From Ornithomonoglobus_A sp045649025 (GTDB lineage: Bacteria > Bacillota > Clostridia > UBA1381): a stretch of DNA of 11,317 nt. Within the stretch, counting starts at the first letter, position 1; the number at the start of each line of letters is the position of its first letter. Shown one piece after another: positions 1-5,680 of the stretch. A program made the position numbers and the translations under genes. The stretch lies in NCBI GenBank assembly GCA_045649025.1, contig JAZRPB010000007.1, positions 1-11,317 on the forward strand. The letters run 5' to 3'. Under the pieces are notes generated by a model. It saw only the letters and a list, made by a program, of their open reading frames with translations, had not been told where the DNA came from and made no database searches.

Positions 1-873
1 ATGGAAGGACTAATAAAAAAAGCGGGCATACTAAAAGAAGCCCAGCCATAAATTCAAAAATTAGCAGGCAAAACTGTTGATGTTAAATATGGCGGAAATG
101 CCATGATAAATGAAGAGCTTAAAAACTCCGTTATGGAGGATATAACTCTGTTAAAATATATAGGTCTTAACCCAATTGTTGTTCATGGCGGCGGACCTGA
201 TATATCAAAGGCATTGAGCGAAAAGGGAATAGAAAGTAAATTTATAAACGGTTTAAGATATACCGATATCGAAACCATAGACGTGGCACAGCAGGTACTG
301 ATAGGAAAAACAAATAAAGAGATTGTTGCACTGTTAAACACAAAGGGCGGTACTGCAGTTGGTGTATCGGGCATAGACGGTTCATTTATAGAATGCCAAA
401 AGCAGACAACAGTTGTTGATGATAAAGAGGTTGATTTAGGATATGTGGGTGATATTATAAGTGTTAAGCCACATCTTATAGACCATCTGGCAGAGGATCA
501 ATACATACCCGTTATAGCACCAATAGGAACAGACAAGGATGGTAACCGTTATAATATAAATGCAGATACTGTTGCATCGGCAGTTGCAGCTGCATTAGGT
601 GCTGAAAAGTTAATTCTTCTTACGGATGTGGAAGGATTAAAGGACGAAAACGGCGAAATTGTATATGAAGCTACTGTTGATGAGATTAATGAAATGATAG
701 ATAGCGGTGTTATAAGCGGCGGAATGATTCCAAAGGTTTTGGGATGTATAGAAGCACTTGATGCAGGCGTAACGGGTGTGCATATAATAGACGGACGTAT
801 TCCGCACTGCCTGTTGCTTGAAATATTTACAAAAACAGGTATTGGTACACTTATAAAGAGTGAGAGATATTAA
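1..873 (+). CDS. argB: Acetylglutamate kinase, reading frame interrupted by a stop at codon 17
   Basis: ArgB phosphorylates N-acetylglutamate with ATP, the second step of arginine synthesis, in the cytoplasm. The frame opens with ATG at the first base of the window and would give a normal 290-residue enzyme. Family motifs are KYGGNAM (29-35), VVHGGGP (glycine-rich substrate loop), NADTVASAVA, LLTDVEGL and GGMIPKV with its conserved lysine. However, codon 17 (49-51) is TAA where the family usually has tyrosine in a P-Y-I-Q segment. The only intact part begins at ATG 103 (256 residues). That start lacks a ribosome binding site and would lose Lys29 and the first phosphate-binding glycines, so a restarted protein should be inactive. 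Residues 3, 9, 15 and 27 also look atypical while the remaining 800 bases look normal, which fits errors at a contig edge better than a decayed gene. No other arg gene is visible to the right. Family identity is certain; functional status is not. Confidence 0.9.
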
Positions 874-892
874 TTTAAAGAGGTAGTGGCTT

Positions 893-1312
893 ATGGTTGG
901 AAAGACATATTTAACTGTGCGATATGCAGAAACGGATATGATGGGAATTGTGCATCATTCAAGATATTATCCGTGGTTTGAGGTTGCACGCACCAATTTC
1001 ATAAAGGAATGTGGAATGTCATATTCCGAAATGGAAAAGATGGGAATGTATCTTCCGCTTACTCAAACAGGTGCAAAGTATATGCAGGGACTCACCTATG
1101 AGGATGAGGTTCTGGTTGAGTGCCGTGTTACAAAGTTAAGTGTGGTAAGATGTGAATTTTCATATAAGGTATATAAGCTTCCTGAAATGATTTTATGCAC
1201 CGAGGGTATGACAGGTCATGCATTTACCGACAGGGACCTTAAACCTGTAAATTTAAAAAAGAAATTTCCACAAATATGGGATATAATGGAAAAGGCTTCT
1301 GAGTTAATATAA
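893..1312 (+). CDS. Acyl-CoA thioesterase of the YbgC/FadM (4-hydroxybenzoyl-CoA thioesterase-like) hotdog family
   Basis: A single hotdog domain of 139 residues, the usual length for this family, which hydrolyses acyl-CoA thioesters in the cytoplasm. The signature is at the N terminus: RYAETDMMGIVHHSRYYPWF (10-29) followed by E-x-A-R. Asp15 sits where the catalytic aspartate of 4-hydroxybenzoyl-CoA thioesterases lies, and the HH-x-x-Y-x-x-W-F-E block forms the active-site helix. The ATG at 893 has an AAAGAGG ribosome binding site at 877-883, 9 bases upstream. The gene starts 19 bases after argB and ends at a strong hairpin at 1331-1358, so the two are probably one transcript, although no functional link to arginine synthesis is apparent. 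The substrate cannot be read from the sequence; in other bacteria relatives are linked to the Tol-Pal system or to fatty acyl-CoA turnover. No signal peptide or membrane segment is seen. Confidence 0.88.
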   Translation: MVGKTYLTVRYAETDMMGIVHHSRYYPWFEVARTNFIKECGMSYSEMEKMGMYLPLTQTGAKYMQGLTYEDEVLVECRVTKLSVVRCEFSYKVYKLPEMILCTEGMTGHAFTDRDLKPVNLKKKFPQIWDIMEKASELI

Positions 1313-1330
1313 TTTAAAATATAAAACAGA

Positions 1331-1360
1331 AAAAGCAGAGATGAAAATCTCTGCTTTTTT
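1331..1360. terminator. Bidirectional intrinsic terminator between the thioesterase gene and rpmF
   Basis: A perfect 12 bp stem (1331-1342 with 1347-1358) closes a GAAA loop. It runs into T's on the plus strand (1355-1360) and has an A-rich left flank (1321-1335) that becomes a U-rich tract on the minus strand. It lies between two convergent stop codons (1312 on plus, 1375 on minus), so it can end both the argB-thioesterase transcript and the rplJL-yceD-rpmF transcript. Confidence 0.9.
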
Positions 1361-1374
1361 ATTATTCGTGAGCC

Positions 1375-1554
1375 TTAAGCCTCAACCTTTATAACTTCCT
1401 TGCCCTTATAATATCCGCAAGATTTACAAACTTTATGAGGCACTGTCAATTCGTGGCATTGTGGGCATTCAACCAATGTAGGAGCTGAAAGCTTCCAATT
1501 AGCACGTCTCTTGTTTCTTCTGGCTTTTGATACTTTACCCTTAGGTACTGCCAT
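1375..1554 (-). CDS. rpmF: 50S ribosomal protein L32 (zinc-ribbon form)
   Basis: A 59-residue basic protein starting MAVPKGKVSKARRNKRR, the typical L32 N terminus, followed by W-K-L-S-A-P and a zinc ribbon made of C-P-Q-C (30-33) and C-K-S-C (43-46), then GYYKGKEV. L32 is a structural protein of the large subunit. Keeping all four cysteines makes it the zinc-binding paralog type; cysteine-free versions occur in some Firmicutes. The start has a GGAGGTG ribosome binding site at 1561-1567, 6 bases upstream. It lies 27 bases after the DUF177 gene, the classic yceD-rpmF pairing, and is the last gene of the minus-strand operon before the hairpin at 1331-1358. Length and motifs are complete. Confidence 0.96.
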   Translation of the reverse strand: MAVPKGKVSKARRNKRRANWKLSAPTLVECPQCHELTVPHKVCKSCGYYKGKEVIKVEA

Positions 1555-1581
1555 TTTCTACACCTCCATAAAATAATTACT

Positions 1582-2097
1582 CTAATTTTCGTCCTTTTTC
1601 ATAATTTCCAACAATGATGCCCATCTGGGGTCGACGTCTGTGTTATCACAATCACAGCTGCCTTCGTTTAGATTCTTGCCGCAGGTAGGACATAGTCCGT
1701 TGCAATCCTCGCTACAAAGATAACTGCCGTTGATATTCATTAGAAAGTTATCATAAACTATTTCGTCTATCTCAAATGTGTATCCGTCAAAGAGAATGAT
1801 GTCTGTATCAGAGGCAACCTCTCCGCCGTCGTTCTGGATAAGCTGTTCTTCAATGTCGAAACTGAAGGGAACATCAATATCACATAAGCACCTTGCACAT
1901 TGTGTACGCATAGTACCGCTGCAAGTAGCTCTTAAAATCAGCGATTGACCGTTGTTGGAAACGCTGCCGACAACCTTAATGGGCACAGTAAATTCATATA
2001 AACCGCCCAAAAATTCGGCATTGGTCAGCGCTAATTCGCAATCAAGCGAAATTTTGCCGCCAAGCACCTTTAAAATAGATGATACATCAATAATCAT
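1582..2097 (-). CDS. yceD: DUF177/YceD family protein (rRNA/L32-associated)
   Basis: A 171-residue cytoplasmic protein of the DUF177 family. E. coli YceD and its plant homologues are linked to 23S rRNA accumulation, and the gene is almost always next to rpmF, as here (27 bases apart). Visible marks are C-A-R-C (67-70), a cysteine cluster C128, C132, C136, C139 with C-P-T-C-G, C148/C150, and the near-C-terminal D-P-R-W-A (156-160). The cysteine pairs suggest a metal site, which is inference. I chose ATG 2097 because GGAG at 2107-2110 lies 9 bases upstream. An in-frame TTG at 2112 would extend the protein by five residues but overlaps that binding site. It follows rplL by 48 bases with no terminator visible, so it is probably co-transcribed with rplJL. 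Confidence 0.93.
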   Translation of the reverse strand: MIIDVSSILKVLGGKISLDCELALTNAEFLGGLYEFTVPIKVVGSVSNNGQSLILRATCSGTMRTQCARCLCDIDVPFSFDIEEQLIQNDGGEVASDTDIILFDGYTFEIDEIVYDNFLMNINGSYLCSEDCNGLCPTCGKNLNEGSCDCDNTDVDPRWASLLEIMKKDEN

Positions 2098-2145
2098 AAT
2101 ATCACACTCCAAGGTTGTCTTATATACTGTTAATCAAGAGTATAA

Positions 2146-2517
2146 TTACTTTAATTCTATTTTAGCGCCTGCTTCTTCAAGCTCAGCCTTCATCTTTTCA
2201 GCCTCTTCCTTAGCTACAGCTTCCTTGATTGTGCTTGGAGCACCGTCAACAAGCTCTTTTGCTTCCTTAAGACCAAGACCTGTGATGCCTCTAACAACTT
2301 TGATTACGTTAAGCTTTGATGCACCTGCATCTGCAAGAACTACGTCAAACTCTGACTTTTCGTCAGCAGCAGCACCAGCTTCGCCGCCAGCAGCAGCTAC
2401 CATAACAGGAGCAGCAGCGCTTACGCCAAACTCATCTTCCATCATTTTTACTAATTCTGCAACTTCTAATAATTTTAATTCCTTGATTGAATCAAGAATT
2501 GCATTTAAATCTGCCAT
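2146..2517 (-). CDS. rplL: 50S ribosomal protein L7/L12
   Basis: A 123-residue L7/L12, the stalk protein that binds L10 as dimers and recruits and stimulates translation GTPases. The N-terminal dimerisation region (1-30) is followed by an Ala/Gly-rich flexible hinge (about 33-52) and the C-terminal domain, with V-I-K-V-V-R-G-I-T-G-L-G-L-K-E-A-K (72-88), the factor-contacting helix region, and the ending GAKIELK. The start at 2517 has GGAGG at 2526-2530, 8 bases upstream. It lies 56 bases downstream of rplJ in the conserved rplJ-rplL order, and the AT-rich gap holds no hairpin. What is unusual is that rpoB does not follow; yceD-rpmF does. Confidence 0.97.
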   Translation of the reverse strand: MADLNAILDSIKELKLLEVAELVKMMEDEFGVSAAAPVMVAAAGGEAGAAADEKSEFDVVLADAGASKLNVIKVVRGITGLGLKEAKELVDGAPSTIKEAVAKEEAEKMKAELEEAGAKIELK

Positions 2518-2573
2518 TTTATTTTCCTCCTAAATTAATTTAAATTTTTTTGTTTTTTTCTTTTTACTGAAAA

Positions 2574-3248
2574 TTATTCAGCATCTGTTTGTTCTGCAGC
2601 AGGAGCTTCCTCTGCTACAGCCTCCTCTGCGGGAGTTTCCTCTGCCACAGCCTCCTGGGCGGGAGCTGCTTCTTCAGCAGGAGCTTCCTCAACTACAGCT
2701 TCTGCAGCGGGAGCCTCTTCGGTTGTGCTTTCCTTAGCCATAAGGTCGCTTATTTCTACGCCGCCGTCAACGATAGCTTGTAATGTACGAGCAAGATTTG
2801 AAATAGGAGCATTAATGCTGCCCAACATCTTAGCAAGCAATGTTTCTCTGTTTGGAGTAGCTGCCAACTTCTTGATTTCGTCAAGAGTCATAACTGTACC
2901 ATCCATAAAACCTGCCTTAAGTTCAAGCTTTTCGTTTTCTTTTGCATAGTCAGCCAATACCTTTGCAGGAGCAACTGCGTCCTCACTTGAAACAGCTAAT
3001 GCTGTTGGACCGTGAAGTGCGCTTTCCAATGCGTCAAGTCCTAATTCTTTAGCAGCACGGAAAAGTAGTGTGTTTTTGATAACAAAATACTTAACATTAG
3101 CTTCTCTTAACTTATTTCTAAGTTGAGTATCTTCTTCAACGTTAAGACCTCTGTAGTCAACAACAACACCTGTTTGTGCTGTTTTTAGGATTTCAACAAC
3201 TTCTGCAACTTGTGCTTGCTTTGCTTCTAAAACTTTTGCACTTGGCAT
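2574..3248 (-). CDS. rplJ: 50S ribosomal protein L10 with acidic repeat tail
   Basis: L10 anchors L7/L12 dimers to 23S rRNA at the stalk base. Residues 1-170 match the family: MPSAKVLEAKQ, V-V-V-D-Y-R-G-L (28-35), V-I-K-N-T-L (56-61), H-G-P-T-A (79-83), and a C-terminal helix with N-L-A-R-T-L-Q-A-I-V that belongs to the L7/L12-binding region. The protein is 224 residues against roughly 165-175 normally. The excess is a tail (about 174-224) of Ala, Glu and Pro in decamer-like units related to EEAPAEEAVA, with 16 Glu, 1 Asp and no Lys or Arg. The start is ATG 3248, because GGAGGTG at 3258-3264 lies 9 bases upstream; an upstream in-frame TTG at 3266 overlaps that site. Expression starts at the promoter at 3422-3450 and passes the attenuator at 3302-3340. 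Confidence 0.96.
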   Translation of the reverse strand: MPSAKVLEAKQAQVAEVVEILKTAQTGVVVDYRGLNVEEDTQLRNKLREANVKYFVIKNTLLFRAAKELGLDALESALHGPTALAVSSEDAVAPAKVLADYAKENEKLELKAGFMDGTVMTLDEIKKLAATPNRETLLAKMLGSINAPISNLARTLQAIVDGGVEISDLMAKESTTEEAPAAEAVVEEAPAEEAAPAQEAVAEETPAEEAVAEEAPAAEQTDAE

Positions 3249-3257
3249 TTTTTGTTT

Positions 3258-3264
3258 CACCTCC
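3258..3264 (-). promoter_or_regulatory. Ribosome binding site that sets the rplJ start
   Basis: GGAGGTG on the minus strand, 9 bases from ATG 3248. It overlaps the in-frame TTG at 3266, so the six-residue longer reading of L10 is unlikely. Confidence 0.85.
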
Positions 3265-3301
3265 AAAATTTTATTATGTTGGAATGTGCCTTTTCAACTT
3301 A

Positions 3302-3340
3302 ATAAATAGAAAAGGCTCTTTGTCGTAGACACAAAGAGCC
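3302..3340 (-). terminator. Attenuator terminator in the rplJ leader
   Basis: A perfect 10 bp stem on the minus strand, GGCUCUUUGU pairing with ACAAAGAGCC (3331-3340 with 3314-3323), with loop GUCUACG and then UUUUCUAUUU. It lies about 55 bases before the rplJ start codon and after the promoter, so it is a leader terminator, not the end of a gene. The loop is complementary to CGUAGAC near the 5' end of the leader (3400-3406), which suggests a switch between alternative structures. Confidence 0.88.
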
Positions 3341-3416
3341 ATAGTAATCGTTACTAATTTGCACCCTCGGTTGGACTTAATGTCTTACGACTGCCTACTG
3401 TCTACGGATTTCAACT
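3314..3416 (-). ncRNA. Ribosomal protein L10 leader RNA (Firmicute type)
   Basis: The 5' untranslated region of rplJ, from a predicted start near 3415-3416 to the attenuator. In RNA sense it holds CCGUAGACAGUAGG, a small GUC-GUAA-GAC hairpin (3382-3391), then UUAAGUCC and ACCGAGGGUG, followed by the terminator. The GUAGACAGUAGG and CCGAGG blocks are what I recall as conserved in Firmicute L10 leaders. In Bacillus subtilis the L10-L12 complex binds such a leader and favours termination, an autoregulatory loop. Here the classical CCUAC partner of GUAGG reads CCAAC, one base off. The exact fold is inferred; the location, promoter and terminator are seen. Confidence 0.82.
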
Positions 3417-3421
3417 AAAAC

Positions 3422-3450
3422 ATTTTACCACACTTTTTGAGTTTTGTCAA
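3422..3450 (-). promoter_or_regulatory. Promoter of the rplJ-rplL-yceD-rpmF operon
   Basis: On the minus strand, TTGACA (3445-3450), a 17 bp spacer and TAAAAT (3422-3427) match the vegetative sigma-A consensus closely. Transcription should start near 3415-3416, giving an untranslated leader of about 165 bases before rplJ. Confidence 0.9.
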
Positions 3451-3499
3451 TACTTTTTTAAAAATAATTATAATATTTTTTTAACACAAATTTAATTGG

Positions 3500-3515
3500 A
3501 AAAAATGCATTTTTT
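3500..3515. promoter_or_regulatory. 16 bp perfect palindrome between divergent promoters
   Basis: AAAAAATGCATTTTTT is a perfect inverted repeat centred 20 bp upstream of the eda -35 box and about 50 bp upstream of the rplJ -35 box. Its position suits an operator or activator site, most likely for eda. It is AT-rich with a TGCA centre in an AT-rich region, so chance is possible, and no regulator gene is in the window. Confidence 0.35.
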
Positions 3516-3527
3516 GGCAAAAAACTA

Positions 3528-3555
3528 TTGAAAAAAATTTTTTATGTGATATAAT
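3528..3555 (+). promoter_or_regulatory. Promoter of eda
   Basis: TTGAAA (3528-3533), a 16 bp spacer and TATAAT (3550-3555) preceded by TGA form an extended -10. The spacer holds an A7T6 tract. The start site should be near 3562, leaving a leader of about 30 bases. Confidence 0.85.
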
Positions 3556-3592
3556 ATATGATAGCTATTTTTTTATGGGGAGGTATAATACA

Positions 3593-4237
3593 ATGGAAAA
3601 AGAACAAGTTTTAAAAAAATTAACCGATTGCGGTCTTGTGGCTGTTGTTCGTGCAAATAATGCCGAGGAAGCAATAAGAATTTCTGATGCTTGTTTAGAG
3701 GGCGGCTGTACAGGTATTGAGCTTACATTTACAGTGCCTGGTGCACACAAGGTTATAGAAGCCTTGGCACAAAAATACAGTAATGGTGAAATGATGCTTG
3801 GTGCGGGCACAGTGCTCGACAGTGAAACAGCAAGAATTGCTATCCTTTCGGGTGCAAACTACATAGTAAGCCCCGGCTTTAATGCAGAAGCTGCAAAGCT
3901 ATGCGGACGCTATCGTGTACCATATATGCCAGGATGTATGACAATAACAGAGGTACTTACAGCTATGGAGGCGGGTGCCGATGTTTGTAAAATATTCCCG
4001 GCAGACCTGTTTGGTCCAACAATTATTAAAGATATTAAAGGTCCTTTGCCACAGGCAAAGCTTATGCCAACAGGTGGTGTAGACGTATCTAATGTAGATA
4101 AATGGATTAAAGCAGGTGCTGTTGCAGTAGGTGCAGGCTCATCTCTTACAAAGGGCGCTAAAACAGGCGACTATGCAGACATTACAAAGACTGCAAAGGA
4201 ATTTATTGCAAAGATTAAGGAAGCAAGAGGAAAATAA
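3593..4237 (+). CDS. eda: 2-dehydro-3-deoxy-6-phosphogluconate (KDPG/KHG) aldolase
   Basis: A 214-residue class I aldolase that splits KDPG into pyruvate and glyceraldehyde 3-phosphate, the last step of the Entner-Doudoroff and hexuronate pathways. Catalytic residues are visible: Lys133 in C-K-I-F-P-A forms the Schiff base, Glu43 in G-I-E-L-T-F is the acid/base, and Arg20 in V-V-R and P-G-C-M-T (113-117) line the pocket. T-G-G-V (160-163) binds phosphate. I chose ATG 3593, with GGGGAGG at 3577-3583 placed 9 bases upstream; an in-frame ATG at 3575 overlaps that site and has none of its own. It is transcribed from 3528-3555, divergent from rplJ. KDG kinase follows after a 283 bp repeat-rich gap, so the two enzymes form a KDG-to-triose module. 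No dehydratase, isomerase or regulator of uronate use is in the window. Confidence 0.95.
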   Translation: MEKEQVLKKLTDCGLVAVVRANNAEEAIRISDACLEGGCTGIELTFTVPGAHKVIEALAQKYSNGEMMLGAGTVLDSETARIAILSGANYIVSPGFNAEAAKLCGRYRVPYMPGCMTITEVLTAMEAGADVCKIFPADLFGPTIIKDIKGPLPQAKLMPTGGVDVSNVDKWIKAGAVAVGAGSSLTKGAKTGDYADITKTAKEFIAKIKEARGK

Positions 4238-4290
4238 AGGTTTATCACAAATTTTTTATTCATACCATAAAATTTGCGAAATATAATTTT

Positions 4291-4379
4291 GGCGGACAGT
4301 CGAGGACGCCTGTCCCTACATATTGCATTTAAAATTGTAGATTTACAAAGTATTGTAGGGATGGGGCTTGCTCCATCCG
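4291..4379. repeat. Divergent pair of hairpin repeats in the eda-kdgK gap
   Basis: Two short units face away from each other. Read outward, each begins TGTAGGGA, forms a GC-rich hairpin and ends TCCG. The left unit (minus strand, 4293-4320) contains GGACAG/CTGTCC. The right unit (4354-4379) contains GGATGGGG/CTCCATCC with a CTTG loop. The core between them (4321-4353) is AT-rich. Such hairpins between genes resemble the small dispersed repeats or MITE-like elements common in clostridial genomes. No ORF is associated. Copy number elsewhere cannot be seen here. Confidence 0.55.
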
Positions 4380-4396
4380 AAAAATGGCGAGATGGA
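4379..4396 (+). repeat. 18-base direct repeat, copy 1
   Basis: GAAAAATGGCGAGATGGA. It matches 4473-4490 at 17 of 18 bases. The first copy abuts the hairpin repeat at 4354-4379. Confidence 0.6.
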
Positions 4397-4472
4397 TACA
4401 ATAAAAAATAAAAAAACTGTTCAGATTGCTGTTTTGCAGCGAGTGGTGCTGTATGTTTATACCGCCCCGAGC

Positions 4473-4490
4473 GAAAAATAGCGAGATGGA
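4473..4490 (+). repeat. 18-base direct repeat, copy 2
   Basis: GAAAAATAGCGAGATGGA, 17 of 18 identical to 4379-4396, 94 bases downstream and about 30 bases before the kdgK start. The last base begins ACAGTTT, an inverted match to AAACTGT at 4414-4420. The interval may therefore be an inserted or duplicated piece, or a leader structure for kdgK. Confidence 0.6.
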
Positions 4491-4520
4491 CAGTTTATAT
4501 AAAGAGAGGAATTAAATAAA

Positions 4521-5552
4521 ATGGCAAAGGTTGTTACAATGGGCGAGATAATGTTAAGATTATCTACTCCAAATAATGAAAAATTTATACAGGCAGACGA
4601 ATTTGATGTATGCTACGGCGGTGGTGAGGCTAATGTTGCAGTATCATTGGCAAACTATGGTCACGATGCAGAATTTGTTACAAAGGTTCCTGCAAACCCG
4701 ATTGGTGAGTGTGCAGTTGCTGCTTTAAGAAAAATGAATGTTGGCACAAAGAACATTGCAGTAGGCGGCGAAAGACTTGGAATATACTTCCTTGAAACTG
4801 GTGCATCAATGAGAGCTTCAAATGTTGTATACGACAGAGCTCATTCTTCAATTTCAACTGCAACAGCAGCAGATTTTGATTTTGATGCAATTTTTGAGGG
4901 TGCTGACTGGTTCCACTTCACAGGTATCACACCTGCAGTTTCAGATGCGGCTGCAGAGCTTACAGAGGTTGCGCTAAAGGCTGCAAAGGCTCACGGTGTA
5001 AAGGTATCTGTTGACCTTAACTTCAGAAAGAAGCTATGGTCATCTGAAAAAGCACAAAAGGTTATGACAAATCTTATGCAATACGTTGATGTATGTATCG
5101 GTAATGAAGAGGACGCAGAAAAGGTACTTGGCTTCAAGCCTGGTGATACAGACGTAACAAGCGGTGATCTAAAGCTTGCAGGTTATGAGGATATCTTCAA
5201 GCAGATGGTTGAAAAGTTTAACTTTGAATATGTAATTTCATCATTAAGAGTTTCAAAATCAGCATCAGATAACGGCTGGTCAGCTTGCATCTATTCAAGA
5301 GATACAAAGGAATTTTATCACTCAAAGGAATACAGAGTTCACCCAATTGTTGACCGTGTAGGCGGCGGCGACAGCTTTGCGGGCGGAACAATCTGTGGCT
5401 TCCTTGATGGTAAGAACTTTAAGGATGCGTTGGAGTTTGGTGTTGCAGCATCTGCATTAAAGCACACAATCCCTGGCGACTTTAACCTTGTATCAAGAGC
5501 AGATGTTGAAAACCTTGCAGGCGGCGACGGCAGCGGAAGAGTGCAAAGATAA
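4521..5552 (+). CDS. kdgK: 2-dehydro-3-deoxygluconokinase (KDG kinase, PfkB family)
   Basis: A 343-residue ribokinase/PfkB sugar kinase that phosphorylates KDG to KDPG, the substrate of the neighbouring aldolase. The N-terminal M-G-E-I-M-L-R-L is typical of KDG kinases. C-Y-G-G-G-E-A-N (31-38) is PfkB signature 1, D-L-N-F-R (165-169) is a substrate-side motif, and D-R-V-G-G-G-D-S-F-A-G-G (278-289) is signature 2 with catalytic base Asp284. AGAGGA at 4505-4510 lies 10 bases before the ATG. The substrate assignment rests on both the sequence type and the eda neighbour; other PfkB sugar kinases are possible but less likely. No clear intrinsic terminator follows the stop, only alternating A and T tracts before the rplS promoter. 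The 283 bp upstream gap has no promoter I would defend, so it is probably read through from eda. Confidence 0.92.
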   Translation: MAKVVTMGEIMLRLSTPNNEKFIQADEFDVCYGGGEANVAVSLANYGHDAEFVTKVPANPIGECAVAALRKMNVGTKNIAVGGERLGIYFLETGASMRASNVVYDRAHSSISTATAADFDFDAIFEGADWFHFTGITPAVSDAAAELTEVALKAAKAHGVKVSVDLNFRKKLWSSEKAQKVMTNLMQYVDVCIGNEEDAEKVLGFKPGDTDVTSGDLKLAGYEDIFKQMVEKFNFEYVISSLRVSKSASDNGWSACIYSRDTKEFYHSKEYRVHPIVDRVGGGDSFAGGTICGFLDGKNFKDALEFGVAASALKHTIPGDFNLVSRADVENLAGGDGSGRVQR

Positions 5553-5580
5553 AAAAATTAACATTTTTTTAAAAAAACAC

Positions 5581-5609
5581 TTGCTTTTTTAAAAAAACTA
5601 TGATATAAT
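5581..5609 (+). promoter_or_regulatory. Promoter of rplS
   Basis: TTGCTT (5581-5586), a 17 bp spacer made of T and A tracts, and TATAAT (5604-5609) with TGA just before it (extended -10). It shares the nine-base TGATATAAT core with the eda promoter. Confidence 0.85.
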
Positions 5610-5616
5610 GCTATGG

Positions 5617-5660
5617 TTATTACGGATGGTCCTCTGCCATGGTCGGCACGAACGTCTCAG
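5617..5660 (+). ncRNA. Ribosomal protein L19 leader RNA
   Basis: The untranslated region between the promoter and rplS reads ATTACGGATGGTCC, then GCACGAACGTCTCAG. I recognise the UACGGAUG and ACGAACGUC blocks as the short leader ahead of rplS in Firmicutes. ATGG (5626-5629) can pair with CCAT (5637-5640), and ACG (5622-5624) with CGT (5653-5655). It probably lets L19 control its own synthesis, which is inferred from its position. No terminator is seen inside it. Confidence 0.7.
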
Positions 5661-5680
5661 ATTATAAGGAGGAATTAATG

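Noticed and set aside
1952..2533. A long plus-strand open frame antisense to rplL and the 5' half of the DUF177 gene
   Set aside because: It is Ser/Ala/Thr-rich low-complexity text, lies opposite strongly conserved genes, and has no ribosome binding site.
4248..4276. CAAATTTT/AAAATTTG hairpin after eda as a possible terminator
   Set aside because: The stem is all weak pairs except one, the loop is 13 bases, and no U tract follows. I do not call a terminator, so eda-kdgK read-through remains possible.
4434..4464. Possible kdgK promoter (TTGCAG, then TATACC)
   Set aside because: Both boxes match the consensus poorly and the region is disturbed by repeats.
5639..5680. Upstream in-frame ATG that would lengthen L19 by 14 residues
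   Set aside because: It lies inside the leader RNA, has no ribosome binding site, and adds residues absent from L19 proteins. AGGAGG at 5667-5672 points to 5678/5681.
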